64,000 nucleotides of DNA from Mycobacterium numidiamassiliense. Lineage in GTDB: Bacteria; Actinomycetota; Actinomycetes; Mycobacteriales; Mycobacteriaceae. Under the pieces are notes generated by a model, which saw only the letters and a program-made list of their open reading frames with translations, did no database searches and was not told the DNA's origin. Shown piece after piece: positions 16,450 through 26,049 of this stretch (position 1 is the first letter of the stretch; each line of letters begins with the position of its first letter). The stretch spans positions 793,066-857,065 of the forward strand of contig NZ_FUEZ01000004.1 in NCBI RefSeq assembly GCF_900157365.1. Reading direction: 5' to 3'. The translations under genes and the position numbers were made by a program.

Positions 16450-17667
16450 TTAGGCAACCTCCAAAGTCATCGGTAGGTGTGCGAACCCGCGCACACTGCT
16501 GGAATGGACACGAACTGAGTTGGCCTCGTCGACATCGAAGCCCTTGATCCGTTTGAACAGTTCGGTGAGCGCCACCCGGGCCTCCATCCTGGCCAGGTGC
16601 GCGCCCAGGCAGAAGTGCGCGCCGCTGCCGAAACTCAGGAGCTTAGGCCCGATTTCGCGGCCGATCACATAGTCGTCGGGGTTCTCGAACACCCGCTCGT
16701 CGCGATGCCCCGACCCGGGCAGCAGCAGCAGGATGTCGCCGTCGGGGATCGTGGTGTCGTAGAGCGTCAGCTCGCCGGCGACGGTGCGGGCCAGGATCTG
16801 GCTCGAGGTGTCATAGCGCAGTGTCTCCTCCACCCACGCCGGCACCAGCGAGAGGTCCGCGTAGACCGGGGTCAACTGGTCGGGGTTCTTGTGGCCCCAA
16901 AATGCGGCATTGGCAAGGAGTTTGGTGGTGGTCTCGTTGCCGGCGATCACCATCAAGAACATGAAGCCGAGGACTTCGTCGTCGGTGAGGCGGTCGCCGT
17001 CGATCTCGGCTTCCAGCAGCGCGGTCGTCAGGTCGTCGGTCGGCTTCTCGCGGCGCTCGGCGACCATCTCCTGGTAGTAGACGATCAGGTTGATCGACGC
17101 CTCGACCGCGGCGGCCGGAACGTCGGTGACGCCCTCGTCGCGGTGCATGACGCCGTCGGCCCAGGCCCGCACCTGGTCTCGATCCGGCTCGGGGACCCCC
17201 ATCAGTTCGGAGATGACGTCCATCGGGAGCTTGCCGGCGAACTCGTTCACGTAGTCGACAACTCCGTCGGCTGCTCTCTCCACCATGACGTCGAGGTGCT
17301 GGTGCGCTATCTCGGTGACTCGGGGCTCGAGCTCACGAATCCGCCTTGGCGTGAAGCCTTTTGACACCAGAGTACGCAGCCGCAGGTGTGCCGGGTCGTC
17401 CATCGCCAGGAACGACATGGTCTTCGAGGCGTGTGGACCCCTCGCCGCGGGGTCCAGCGAGACGCCGAAGCGGTTGGACAGCGTGGTGCTGTTGCGGAAC
17501 CCCTGGTGGACGTCGGCGTGCCTGGACAAGGCCCAAAAGCCAAGCTCCTCATTGCGATACAGCGGGGCCTCGTCGCGCAGCCGCTTGTAGTACGGGTAGG
17601 GGTCCTCGTGGAAGTCGTAGTTGTAAGGATCGAGAACCAGTTCGTGGTCTCCAGCATGGACAGTCAT
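16450..17667 (-). CDS. cyp123: Cytochrome P450 CYP123
   Basis: A 405-residue soluble bacterial P450. It has the I-helix VIAGNETTTKLLANA, K-helix WVEETLRYD and haem loop FGSGAHFCLGAHLARMEA. Locus position between a TetR gene and the Rv0765c-like SDR, and sequence, match CYP123 of M. tuberculosis. Its substrate is unknown. It overlaps the TetR stop by 4 bp, so the regulator heads the operon. Confidence 0.95.
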   Translation of the reverse strand: MTVHAGDHELVLDPYNYDFHEDPYPYYKRLRDEAPLYRNEELGFWALSRHADVHQGFRNSTTLSNRFGVSLDPAARGPHASKTMSFLAMDDPAHLRLRTLVSKGFTPRRIRELEPRVTEIAHQHLDVMVERAADGVVDYVNEFAGKLPMDVISELMGVPEPDRDQVRAWADGVMHRDEGVTDVPAAAVEASINLIVYYQEMVAERREKPTDDLTTALLEAEIDGDRLTDDEVLGFMFLMVIAGNETTTKLLANAAFWGHKNPDQLTPVYADLSLVPAWVEETLRYDTSSQILARTVAGELTLYDTTIPDGDILLLLPGSGHRDERVFENPDDYVIGREIGPKLLSFGSGAHFCLGAHLARMEARVALTELFKRIKGFDVDEANSVRVHSSSVRGFAHLPMTLEVA

Positions 17668-18302
17668 TGGGCTGTTGTCTCCTGGCCTGTCGTTCCGGCG
17701 CCGGGCAAGAGCTGACTCACCACATAAGCCAACCGGTCGGCGATCTGGTGATAAGTGAATTGGCCACTGGCGGCCTGTACGAGTGCGCCGAAGAACGTCA
17801 TCTCGAGCGCTGACACCGTGCTGGGGTCGGCGCCGGGTCCGATGGCGGTCGCGATGCGGCGGTGAATCTCGGCGCCGATCCGGTCACGTGCGGCGCCCAC
17901 GGCGGGATCGGTGCCGGCGCCGAGCAACGCCGTCGTGCAGGCAGCCCCGACCTCGGGCTCATCGGCGACCACCAGTGCCAGATGGCGCAACACCTTGTCC
18001 ACGCGCGTCGGCATGGGGTCGTTGACGTCGGTGAAATACGGGACCTGCCGGACCAGATCGAGGTAGACCTCGGCGATCAAATGATTCTTCGACGAGAAAT
18101 AGGTGTAGGCGGTGGCCGGGGCGACTTTGGCGCGGGCGGCGACCGCGCGCACCGTCAGGTCCCCGTACGACTTTTCGCGAAGGGTTTCGATGCCGGCGGC
18201 GAGCACCTTGCGGAAGGTCTCCTCTTGGCGACGGTTGCGCGTGGCCTGACCGGGCGGTTGCTCGGCCGGGGATGTGACCGTAACCACGGCATCGCTGGAC
18301 AC
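17664..18302 (-). CDS. TetR-family regulator of the cyp123-cyp51 operon (Rv0767c-like)
   Basis: A 212-residue TetR protein starting at GTG 18302. The N-terminal HTH is clear (AGIETLREKSYGDLTVRAVAARAKVAPATAYTYFSSKNHL in shortened view: YGDLTVRAVAARAKV then ATAYTYFSSK). The C-terminal ligand domain is helical. It heads the leftward P450 operon and is divergent to aldA. A dyad TGGACACATGTCCA overlaps its own start, and a second GGACA-NN-TGTCC lies on the aldA side, so autoregulation and control of both units are likely. Confidence 0.93.
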   Translation of the reverse strand: MSSDAVVTVTSPAEQPPGQATRNRRQEETFRKVLAAGIETLREKSYGDLTVRAVAARAKVAPATAYTYFSSKNHLIAEVYLDLVRQVPYFTDVNDPMPTRVDKVLRHLALVVADEPEVGAACTTALLGAGTDPAVGAARDRIGAEIHRRIATAIGPGADPSTVSALEMTFFGALVQAASGQFTYHQIADRLAYVVSQLLPGAGTTGQETTAQ

Positions 18303-18309
18303 ATGTCCA
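18296..18309. promoter_or_regulatory. TetR operator 1, at the TetR start codon
   Basis: TGGACACATGTCCA is a perfect dyad (TGGACA/TGTCCA) overlapping the GTG start of the Rv0767c-like gene. A second copy of the core lies 158 bp away. A repressor bound here would block its own operon. Confidence 0.65.
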
Positions 18310-18453
18310 AGCTATCGGAAAGATGCGATACGAAGCAAGCCCGTCAGTCAAATATGGGGGTTAATGAGCTGTTTTTCGGATCTTCGTCCTCGCGGTCGAG
18401 TTCGCCTCTTGCACCGCCGACGACCTGAGGTCTATCGTGCGATGGGGCAATAT

Positions 18454-18467
18454 CGGACAACTGTCCA
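18454..18467. promoter_or_regulatory. TetR operator 2, upstream of aldA
   Basis: CGGACAACTGTCCA repeats the GGACA-NN-TGTCC core of operator 1, here 58 bp upstream of the aldA start. The same core on both sides of a divergent promoter region points to coordinate control of both transcription units. Confidence 0.6.
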
Positions 18468-18524
18468 CTTAGATTGCCTAGCAGATTTCACCCTGGATTT
18501 GCCACGCATAGACGGGAGCGGGAG

Positions 18525-19991
18525 ATGGCCTTGTTGGCCGACGGTGTCAGCGGACTCTTTATCGACGGCAAGGTGTCGACCGGCAGCGCCGGGACCTTCC
18601 CGACGATCAACCCGGCCACCGAGGAGGTGTTGGGAGTCGCGGCCGACGCCGGCATCGACGACATGGGCCGCGCCATCGATGCCGCGCGGCGCGCTTTCGA
18701 CGACACCGATTGGTCGCGCAACACCGAGTTGCGGGTGCGGTGCGTGCGGCAGTTGCAGGAGGCCATGAAGCAGCACCTCGAGGAGCTGCGCGACCTGACC
18801 ATCGCCGAAGTCGGCGCGCCACGGATGCTCACCGGGATCGCTCAGCTCGAAGTTCCGGTCAACGACCTGTCGTTTGCGGCCGATACCGCCGAATCCTATG
18901 AGTACAGCCAGGATCTCGGCGAGGCGTCGCCGATGGGCATCCCGACCCGGCGCACCATCGCTCGTGAGGCCGTCGGTGTGGTCGGCGCCATCACCCCGTG
19001 GAACTTCCCCCACCAAATCAACCTGGCGAAGATCGGGCCCGCGCTGGCCGCCGGGAACACCGTCATCTTGAAACCCGCCCCCGACACGCCCTGGTGCGCC
19101 GCCGTGCTGGGCGAACTCATCGCCGAACACACCGACTTTCCGCCCGGCGTGATCAACATCGTCACCTCCAGCGACCACAGCGTTGGCGCGCTGCTGTCGA
19201 AAGACCCTCGGGTGGACATGGTCTCGTTCACCGGGTCAACGGCCACCGGCCGCGCCGTGATGGCCGACGGCGCCCCGACCATCAAGAGGGTGTTCCTCGA
19301 GCTGGGCGGCAAGTCGGCGTTCATCGTGCTCGACGACGCCGACCTGGGCGGCGCGGTGGGCGTGGCCGGGTTCTCCGTGTGCATGCATGCGGGGCAGGGC
19401 TGCGCCATCACCACCCGGCTGCTCGTCCCGCGCGCGAAATATGACGAGGCCGTCGCCATCGCCGCCGCAACGATGGGCGGCATCAAGGCCGGCGACCCCA
19501 CCGACAAGGGAACCATTTGTGGTCCAGTGATTTCGGCGCGCCAGCGCGACCGGATCCAGGGCTACCTCGACTCGGCGATCGCCGAGGGCGGGACCTTCGC
19601 AACCGGTGGCGGCCGGCCCGCCGATCGGGAAGTCGGCTTCTTCATCGAGCCCACCGTGATCGCGGGCCTGGGCAACGACGCGCGCTGTGCGCGCGAGGAG
19701 ATCTTCGGTCCTGTCCTGACGGTGATTGCCTACGACGGCGACGACGACGCCGTGCGCATCGCCAACGACTCGCCGTACGGCTTGTCGGGCACCGTGTTCG
19801 GCGCTGACCCGGCCAGGGCGGCCGGGGTCGCTTCGCGGATCCGGGCCGGCACGATCAATGTCAATGGCGGCGTTTGGTATTCAGCCGACGCGCCATTCGG
19901 CGGGTACAAGCAGTCCGGGAACGGCCGCGAGATGGGTCTGGCCGGTTTCGAGGAGTACCTGGAAACCAAGACCATTGCGACAGCCGTCTAA
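18525..19991 (+). CDS. aldA: NAD-dependent aldehyde dehydrogenase AldA
   Basis: A 488-residue ALDH, start ATG 18525 with GGGAG about 6 nt upstream; longer frames lack support. Motifs: cofactor site ITPWNFPHQINLAKIGPALAAG, catalytic Glu LELGGKSAF, catalytic Cys HAGQGCAITTR and the closing EEIFGPVL. It oxidises aldehydes to acids in the cytoplasm. It is the first of four rightward genes and is divergent to the cyp123/cyp51 operon, with which it shares operator-like sites. Confidence 0.96.
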   Translation: MALLADGVSGLFIDGKVSTGSAGTFPTINPATEEVLGVAADAGIDDMGRAIDAARRAFDDTDWSRNTELRVRCVRQLQEAMKQHLEELRDLTIAEVGAPRMLTGIAQLEVPVNDLSFAADTAESYEYSQDLGEASPMGIPTRRTIAREAVGVVGAITPWNFPHQINLAKIGPALAAGNTVILKPAPDTPWCAAVLGELIAEHTDFPPGVINIVTSSDHSVGALLSKDPRVDMVSFTGSTATGRAVMADGAPTIKRVFLELGGKSAFIVLDDADLGGAVGVAGFSVCMHAGQGCAITTRLLVPRAKYDEAVAIAAATMGGIKAGDPTDKGTICGPVISARQRDRIQGYLDSAIAEGGTFATGGGRPADREVGFFIEPTVIAGLGNDARCAREEIFGPVLTVIAYDGDDDAVRIANDSPYGLSGTVFGADPARAAGVASRIRAGTINVNGGVWYSADAPFGGYKQSGNGREMGLAGFEEYLETKTIATAV

Positions 19992-20009
19992 CCAGAGGAG
20001 CTCGAGAGC

Positions 20010-20759
20010 ATGAGATTTGAGAACAAGGTCGCTATCGTCACCGGGTCGGGTGGCGGTATCGGGCAGGCCTATGCCGAGGCGCTCGCCCGGGAGGGCGCGG
20101 CGGTCGTCGTCGCCGACATCAACGTGGCGGGCGCCGAGAAGGTGGCCGACGGGATCAAGGGCGAAGGCGGTACCGCGCTGGCTCTGCCCGTCGACGTGTC
20201 GGATCCGGCGTCGGCCAAGGCGATGGCCGACCGCACGCTGGCCGAGTTCGGCGGCATCGACTACCTGGTCAACAATGCCGCGATCTTCGGCGGAATGAAG
20301 CTCGACTTTCTGATTACTGTCGACCCTGAGTATTACAAGAAGTTCATGAGCGTCAATCTCGATGGCGCGCTGTGGTGTACGCGCGCGGTGTACAAGAAGA
20401 TGGCGAAGCGCGGCGGCGGAGCGATCATCAACCAGTCGTCCACCGCGGCCTGGTTGTACTCGAACTTCTACGGGCTTGCCAAGGTCGGTATCAACGGCCT
20501 CACCCAACAGCTGGCCACCGAGCTCGGGGGCCAGAACATCCGGATCAATGCGATCGCCCCGGGCCCCATCGATACCGAGGCCAATCGGAGCACCACCCCG
20601 CAGGAGATGGTCGCCGATATCGTCAAGGGAATTCCGTTGTCGCGCATGGGTCAGCCCGAAGACCTTGTCGGCATGTGCCTGTTCCTGCTGTCGGACGAGG
20701 CGTCCTGGATCACCGGGCAGATCTTCAACGTCGACGGCGGACAGATCTTCCGGTCATGA
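20010..20759 (+). CDS. Short-chain dehydrogenase (Rv0769-like)
   Basis: A 249-residue classical SDR: TGSGGGIGQAYAEALA for the cofactor, VNNAAIFGG, the catalytic Ser in NQSSTAAW, and YGLAK for Tyr/Lys. Asp at VVADINVAG suggests NAD(H). GAGGAGCTCG-type purines precede the ATG. It follows aldA by 18 bp and overlaps the next gene by 4 bp, so the four genes form one operon probably acting on linked alcohol/aldehyde intermediates. Confidence 0.95.
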   Translation: MRFENKVAIVTGSGGGIGQAYAEALAREGAAVVVADINVAGAEKVADGIKGEGGTALALPVDVSDPASAKAMADRTLAEFGGIDYLVNNAAIFGGMKLDFLITVDPEYYKKFMSVNLDGALWCTRAVYKKMAKRGGGAIINQSSTAAWLYSNFYGLAKVGINGLTQQLATELGGQNIRINAIAPGPIDTEANRSTTPQEMVADIVKGIPLSRMGQPEDLVGMCLFLLSDEASWITGQIFNVDGGQIFRS

Positions 20760-21613
20760 GTGACGAATTGCGCCTGGGCTACATCGGGCTGGGCAATATG
20801 GGTGCGCCGATGGCCACCAAGATGACCGAATGGCCTGGCGGGGTCACGGTTTACGACATTCGAACCGAGGCGATGACGCCGCTGGTCGAGAAGGGCGCGA
20901 GCCTGGCCGACAGCGTCGCCGACGTCGCCGCCGCCGACATCGTTCATGTCACCGTCCTGGACGACGCGCAGGTGCGTGAGGTCGTTGGCGAGCTGGCGGC
21001 GCACGCCAAGCCGGGAACGGTCATCGCGATTCACTCGACCATCAGCGACACCACCGCCGTCGAACTCGCAGCCGAACTCAAACAGCAGGGCATCCATCTT
21101 GTCGACGCGCCGGTCAGCGGTGGCGCCGCGGCCGCCGCGAAGGGTGAGCTGGCCACTATGGTGGGCGCCGACCGCGACGTGTACGAACGGATCAAGCCGG
21201 CATTCAAGCACTGGGCGGCGGTGGTCATCCATGCCGGCGAACCTGGTGCGGGCACCCGAATGAAGTTGGCCCGCAACATGTTGACGTTCACCTCGTACGT
21301 GGCGGCATGCGAGGCCATGAAACTCGCCGAGGCGGCCGGGCTGGACCTGCAGGCACTCGGCAGGGTGGTGCGCCACACCGATGCTCTCACGAGTGGGCCG
21401 GGAGCGATCATGGTCCGCGACGACATGAAAGACCTTCAGCCGGACCACTTCCTGTACCAGCCCTTCCTGCACACCCGGGGCCTGGGCGAGAAGGATCTGA
21501 GCCTGGCGCTAGCTTTGGGTGAGGCGGTGTCAGTCGACCTGCCGCTGGCTCAGGCAGCATACGAGCGCCTGGCGGCCGGCCTCGGCGTTCCGCATACAGA
21601 GAAAGAGACGTAG
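20756..21613 (+). CDS. Beta-hydroxyacid dehydrogenase, 3-hydroxyisobutyrate type (Rv0770-like)
   Basis: A 285-residue protein starting at the ATG that overlaps the SDR stop. N-terminal Rossmann motif LGYIGLGNMGAPMATKM, substrate-binding DAPVSGGAAAAAKG, and the catalytic-Lys helix TRMKLARNML are in place. Family members oxidise 3-hydroxyacids (3-hydroxyisobutyrate, tartronate semialdehyde) with NAD. Exact substrate is not readable. It directly abuts the next gene. Confidence 0.93.
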   Translation: MSDELRLGYIGLGNMGAPMATKMTEWPGGVTVYDIRTEAMTPLVEKGASLADSVADVAAADIVHVTVLDDAQVREVVGELAAHAKPGTVIAIHSTISDTTAVELAAELKQQGIHLVDAPVSGGAAAAAKGELATMVGADRDVYERIKPAFKHWAAVVIHAGEPGAGTRMKLARNMLTFTSYVAACEAMKLAEAAGLDLQALGRVVRHTDALTSGPGAIMVRDDMKDLQPDHFLYQPFLHTRGLGEKDLSLALALGEAVSVDLPLAQAAYERLAAGLGVPHTEKET

Positions 21614-22051
21614 ATGGACGAGCTGCGCCGCAAGGGCCTCGAGAAGATGAATGAGGTCTACGGCTGGGAGATGCCCAACATCGAGGGCGACGCGTTCTTC
21701 GACCTGACCGTTGATCACCTGTTCGGCGACATCTGGACACGACCGGGGCTGTCCATGCGCGACAAGCGCATCATGACGTTGACCGCCGTGACTGCTACCG
21801 GTAGTCGCGACCTCGCCGAGATCCAGATCAACGCCGCACTGCTCAACGGCGAGCTCACCGAGACCGAACTGAAAGAGATGGCGGTCTTCCTCACCCACTA
21901 TCTCGGCTTCCCGTTGGGCTCTGCTCTCAATGGCGCGGTCTCAACCGTTGTCGCCAAGCGCAAGAAGGCCGCGGAGAAGGGCGTCGGAGAAGACAAGAAG
22001 GCCAACGTCAACGCCGCGATCAAGATGAACTCGGGTAAGACGCTCGACTAA
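21614..22051 (+). CDS. Carboxymuconolactone decarboxylase-family protein (Rv0771-like)
   Basis: A 145-residue AhpD/CMD-like helical protein with LSMRDKRIMTLTAVTATGSRDL-type helix, followed by AALLNGELTETELKEM and FLTHYLGFPLGSALNG. It has no CxxC, so it is not a redox AhpD; it fits the carboxymuconolactone-decarboxylase branch. The start adjoins the preceding stop, making it the last gene of the aldA operon. True activity unknown. Confidence 0.9.
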   Translation: MDELRRKGLEKMNEVYGWEMPNIEGDAFFDLTVDHLFGDIWTRPGLSMRDKRIMTLTAVTATGSRDLAEIQINAALLNGELTETELKEMAVFLTHYLGFPLGSALNGAVSTVVAKRKKAAEKGVGEDKKANVNAAIKMNSGKTLD

Positions 22052-22204
22052 CGTCGGGCCGGCAAGTCACATCAGTCCCGATGGCACCAGGAAACTTCTG
22101 GCCAGCCAAACCACAAATGTGATAGCGCATTCGCTATCAAGTCGCAGACCGCCTGTGTCCGCCGAATCCGGCGACTCCTGTGACCACCCACGGTCATCTG
22201 CGGC

Positions 22205-22210
22205 TAGTCT
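22205..22210 (+). promoter_or_regulatory. -10 box (TANNNT) for purD
   Basis: TAGTCT ends 8 nt before the GTG of purD, placing transcription start at or within a base or two of the start codon. The purD mRNA would then be leaderless or nearly so. Confidence 0.5.
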
Positions 22211-22218
22211 GACGTGTC

Positions 22219-23487
22219 GTGCGCGTTCTGGTAATCGGCTCCGGTGCCCGTGAACATGCCCTGCTGCTGGCGCTTCGCAGGGATCCGCAGGTCACGGCGG
22301 TAATCGTTGCTCCCGGCAACGCGGGTACGGCACGAATCGCCGAGCAGCACGATGTCGACGTCGCGTCCGGCGACGACGTCGTTGCGCTGGCCCGCGAGGT
22401 CGCCGCGGACCTGGTGGTCATCGGTCCTGAGGTGCCGCTGGTGGCCGGGGTCGCCGATGCCGTGCGGGCCGCCGGCATCGTCTGCTTCGGGCCCTCCGCG
22501 GACGCGGCCCGTATCGAGGGTTCCAAGGCCTTCGCCAAGGACGTGATGGGCGCGGCGGGCGTGCGGACTGCCCGCAGCGAAACCGTCGACAGCCCAGCGA
22601 AATTGGATGCGGCGCTGGACCGGTTCGGGCCACCGGCCGGCGATCCGGCCTGGGTGGTCAAGGACGACGGCCTGGCCGCGGGCAAGGGTGTGGTGGTGAC
22701 GGCCGATCGCGCCGCAGCGCGTGCGCATGCGGCGAGTCTGCTCGACGACGGGCATCCGGTGCTGCTGGAGTCCTTCCTCGACGGCCCCGAGGTATCACTG
22801 TTCTGCGTCGTCGACGGTGCGACCGTGGTGCCGCTGCTGCCGGCACAGGACTTCAAGCGAGTGGGTGAGGGCGACACCGGACTGAACACCGGCGGCATGG
22901 GGGCCTACGCGCCGCTGCCGTGGCTGCCCGAGAGCCTCCTGCGCGACGTGGTCAGCAACGTCGTCGAACCCGTTGCGGCCGAACTGGTTAAGCGGGGCAA
23001 CCCGTTCTCCGGATTGCTCTACGCCGGCCTTGCCATTACGACGAAGGGGCCGGCGGTCGTCGAATTCAACTGCCGCTTCGGGGATCCCGAGACCCAGGCG
23101 GTGCTCGCCCTGCTGGATTCGCCGCTGGGCCAGCTACTCCACGCCGCAGGCGCCGGCACGCTCGCCGAGTTTGGCGAATTGCGCTGGCGCGACGGCGCTG
23201 CCGTGACGGTGGTGCTGGCCGCCGAGAACTATCCGGGACGCCCCCGGGTCGGCGACGTCATCGTCGGCTCCGAGGCCGATGGCGTGCTGCATGCCGGCAC
23301 GGCCCGCCGCGACGACGGCGCCATCGTCTCCTCCGGTGGCCGGGTTCTCTCGGTGGTGGGCGTCGGCGCCGACCTGGCCGCGGCGCGTGCGGACGCGTAT
23401 CGGATTATCGAGTCAATTCGGCTGCCCGGCAGCCACTTCCGTAGCGATATCGGTCTGCGGGCGGCCGAGGGCAAGATCAGCGTCTAG
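22219..23487 (+). CDS. purD: Phosphoribosylamine-glycine ligase (GAR synthetase)
   Basis: A 422-residue ATP-grasp enzyme that joins glycine to phosphoribosylamine, step 2 of IMP synthesis. The N domain begins [20 protein letters not shown]-grasp features include [27 protein letters not shown] and metal-binding [10 protein letters not shown]. Start GTG 22219 matches the family N-terminus. Its stop overlaps the convergent gamma-glutamyltransferase gene by 4 bp. Confidence 0.97.
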   Translation: MRVLVIGSGAREHALLLALRRDPQVTAVIVAPGNAGTARIAEQHDVDVASGDDVVALAREVAADLVVIGPEVPLVAGVADAVRAAGIVCFGPSADAARIEGSKAFAKDVMGAAGVRTARSETVDSPAKLDAALDRFGPPAGDPAWVVKDDGLAAGKGVVVTADRAAARAHAASLLDDGHPVLLESFLDGPEVSLFCVVDGATVVPLLPAQDFKRVGEGDTGLNTGGMGAYAPLPWLPESLLRDVVSNVVEPVAAELVKRGNPFSGLLYAGLAITTKGPAVVEFNCRFGDPETQAVLALLDSPLGQLLHAAGAGTLAEFGELRWRDGAAVTVVLAAENYPGRPRVGDVIVGSEADGVLHAGTARRDDGAIVSSGGRVLSVVGVGADLAAARADAYRIIESIRLPGSHFRSDIGLRAAEGKISV

Positions 23488-25067
23488 AACGCTGCGGCTT
23501 GACCGTCCCGGCGCGGGTCGCTGGCAGCGAAATAGCCCTCGTCGAGCCGCCAAATCGCTTGGCAGCTACCGAATGCGTTGTAGTCGTCCACGGCGAGTAG
23601 GTCGTGGCCGCGCTGCTGAAGTTCGTCGAGCGTGGCCGGCGGGAAGCCCCTTTCGCAGCTGACCTGCATGCCCTGCACCCAGCGGAACCGGGGGCCGTCG
23701 CACGCCGCCTGCGGGTTCTGTCCGTGGTCGGCGATGCGCGCCAAGACTTGGACGTGGCCCTGCGGTTGCATCGGTCCCCCCATCACCCCGAAGCTCATCA
23801 CCGCCGCGCCGTCTTTTGTGACGAAGCCCGGGATGATCGTGTGGTATGGACGCTTGTTCGGACCGACTCGGTTCGGATGACCTGATGTAGCAACGAAATT
23901 CGCACCGCGATTCTGTAGGGAAATTCCGGTGCCGCTCACCACCACGCCGGAGCCGAATCCCATATAGTTCGACTGAATCATCGACACCATCATCCCCGCG
24001 GCATCTGCGGCGGTCAGATATACCGTGCCGCCATTCGGGGCACCGGCGGCGGCGGGCTTGGCCCGCTTCGGATCGATCAGCGCCGCCCGCTGCTTCAGGT
24101 ACTCGTCATCGAGGAGCTGATCGGGCCGTAGCGACATGTCGTCGATGTCGGCGACGTAGGCCTCGGCGTCGGCGAAGGCCAACTTCACTGCCTCGATCTG
24201 CAGGTGCACGCTGTCGACGGAATCGATTGGCAGCGAGGCCATATCGAAGTTCTGCAGTATCCCCAGCGCGATCAGGGCGACAATGCCCTGCCCGTTTGGT
24301 GGTATCTCGTGGATGGTGTAACCGCGGTAGGTGCCACTGATGGTCCCTACCCAGTCGGCGCGGTGTGCGGCAAGGTCGTCGGCGCGCATGACACCGCCAT
24401 GAGCCGTCGAGTGGGCCTCGAGTTTGGCTGCGAGCTCGCCACGGTAGAACGCCTCGCCGTTGGTCGCGGCGATCTGCTCCAGCGTGGCCGCGTGATCGGG
24501 AAGCCTGAACCGCTCGCCGGGCAGTGGCGCTCGCCCGGCGGGCAGGAATGCTTCGGCGAACCCGGGCTGTGATGCGAACACGGGCACCTGCTCTGCCCAC
24601 TGCGCGGCGACGGTCGGCGAGACCAGAAAGCCGGCGCGGCCATATGCGATGGCAGGCTCGAAAAGCCTTGTGAAGGGCAGCTTTCCGAACTTGGCGTGCA
24701 GCTCCACCCACGACGACACCGCGCCGGGCACGGTGACCGAGTTCCAGCCGACGGCGGGAATGGCATTGTTGCCGAAATATTCTGCTGTCCATCCCGCGGG
24801 CGAGCGGCCAGATGCGTTGAGGCCGTGTAATTGTTGCCCGTCCCAGACGATGGCGAACGCGTCCGAGCCGATGCCGTTGGAAACCGGTTCCACCACCGTC
24901 AGGGTGATGGCGGTGGCGATGGCGGCGTCGGCGGCGCTGCCGCCCTCGGCGAGCATCCGCAGACCCGCCTGGGCGGCCAGTGGTTGTGATGTGCACACGA
25001 CGTTGGCCGCCAGGACGGGCTTTCGCGGCCAGGCGTAGGGCAAGGTCCAATTGAAAGGCGTGGTCAC
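23484..25067 (-). CDS. Gamma-glutamyltransferase (GGT) family protein
   Basis: A 527-residue N-terminal-nucleophile hydrolase, counterpart of M. tuberculosis Rv0773c (ggtA). The precursor is cleaved before the nucleophilic Thr in [15 protein letters not shown] (near residue 345). The small subunit has [21 protein letters not shown] and [15 protein letters not shown]. GGTs transfer gamma-glutamyl groups from glutathione-like thiols; some relatives are acylases. No obvious signal peptide is present, so it may act in the cytoplasm. Mycobacteria use mycothiol, so substrate identity is uncertain. Confidence 0.94.
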   Translation of the reverse strand: MTTPFNWTLPYAWPRKPVLAANVVCTSQPLAAQAGLRMLAEGGSAADAAIATAITLTVVEPVSNGIGSDAFAIVWDGQQLHGLNASGRSPAGWTAEYFGNNAIPAVGWNSVTVPGAVSSWVELHAKFGKLPFTRLFEPAIAYGRAGFLVSPTVAAQWAEQVPVFASQPGFAEAFLPAGRAPLPGERFRLPDHAATLEQIAATNGEAFYRGELAAKLEAHSTAHGGVMRADDLAAHRADWVGTISGTYRGYTIHEIPPNGQGIVALIALGILQNFDMASLPIDSVDSVHLQIEAVKLAFADAEAYVADIDDMSLRPDQLLDDEYLKQRAALIDPKRAKPAAAGAPNGGTVYLTAADAAGMMVSMIQSNYMGFGSGVVVSGTGISLQNRGANFVATSGHPNRVGPNKRPYHTIIPGFVTKDGAAVMSFGVMGGPMQPQGHVQVLARIADHGQNPQAACDGPRFRWVQGMQVSCERGFPPATLDELQQRGHDLLAVDDYNAFGSCQAIWRLDEGYFAASDPRRDGQAAAF

Positions 25068-25086
25068 GTCCGCGAGCGTAACGCCG

Positions 25087-25995
25087 CTAGCCGGTAAGCA
25101 GCGGCGCCATCCAGGTCAGCTCCGCCGGCAGTTGCGAACTCCAGAACTCTGGATTGTGCCCACCGGGCGAGAAGCCACCCGCGGGCGGGTTCGGCAATTG
25201 GGCAACGAACTGCTTGGTCGCGGAGTAGAACGGATCGCTGTCGCCGCAATCCACCCGGATCGGGATGGATGCCAGGGCGGGCATCCCGAACACCGAGTTG
25301 GCCGCGAAATCGTCGGGCCCGTCGAACGCTCCGGGCGCCGCCGCTCCGGAGGACATCCACAGCGCCGGGCTCACCGCGCAAATCGCCGCGGTGCGTGCCG
25401 GTCCGAGGCGGCCACCGAGCAGCAGGGCACCGTAGCCGCCCATCGACCAGCCCAGGAACGCCACCCGTGAGGTGTCCAAACGCTGGCTGTCCAGCATCGG
25501 GATCAGCTCATTGAGCACCATGGCCCCGCTGTCCTCGCCGGACGCCCGCTTATGCCAATAGCCGCCCCCGCCATCGACGGCCACCACCGCGAACGGCGGC
25601 AGCCCCGCGTTGACGGCCTGGGCCAGACCCTGCTCGACACCGCCGGCCATCACGGTGGCCGCGTCACTGCCCTTACCGTGCAACGCGATGACCGGCCGCA
25701 GCGCCTTGGTCTGACCGGGCGGACGTGCGATAGCCCAGTTGGTCGATATCCCGCCCCGCGCCGCCGACACGAACGAGCCCGTTGTCATGGTGGGCGCCGG
25801 ATCGGCCGGGGGGGCCGGTTCGAGCGGTGGGGGCGGCGCTAACCGGGCCTGGGTGCTGGCCGTCGCCACCGGGATGGTCCGCGTTTTCTGGCTCCGAAGC
25901 AGGTTGTCGAGCCCATATCCGCCGGCCGCGCCGAGGATGGCGCCGGCACCTAGACCGAGCACGGCGCGGCGGCTCAAGTCGGGCATGCGGGCCAT
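25087..25995 (-). CDS. Exported esterase of the esterase D/antigen-85-like group (Rv0774c-like)
   Basis: A 302-residue protein from ATG 25995 (MARMPDLSRRAVLGLGAGA). The twin-Arg SRRAVLG and hydrophobic helix suggest Tat export or membrane anchoring. A Pro-rich linker follows, then an alpha/beta-hydrolase domain with nucleophile GWSMGGYGALLLGG, Asp in VDCGDSDPFY and His in GGHNPEFW. The related M. tuberculosis protein is a short-chain esterase. It is divergent to a TetR gene 54 bp away, its probable regulator. Confidence 0.92.
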   Translation of the reverse strand: MARMPDLSRRAVLGLGAGAILGAAGGYGLDNLLRSQKTRTIPVATASTQARLAPPPPLEPAPPADPAPTMTTGSFVSAARGGISTNWAIARPPGQTKALRPVIALHGKGSDAATVMAGGVEQGLAQAVNAGLPPFAVVAVDGGGGYWHKRASGEDSGAMVLNELIPMLDSQRLDTSRVAFLGWSMGGYGALLLGGRLGPARTAAICAVSPALWMSSGAAAPGAFDGPDDFAANSVFGMPALASIPIRVDCGDSDPFYSATKQFVAQLPNPPAGGFSPGGHNPEFWSSQLPAELTWMAPLLTG

Positions 25996-26049
25996 CATGC
26001 CATGGCCGTTTGGCCGAAATGGCAATGCAGTACCACTTTGACTGGCAGC

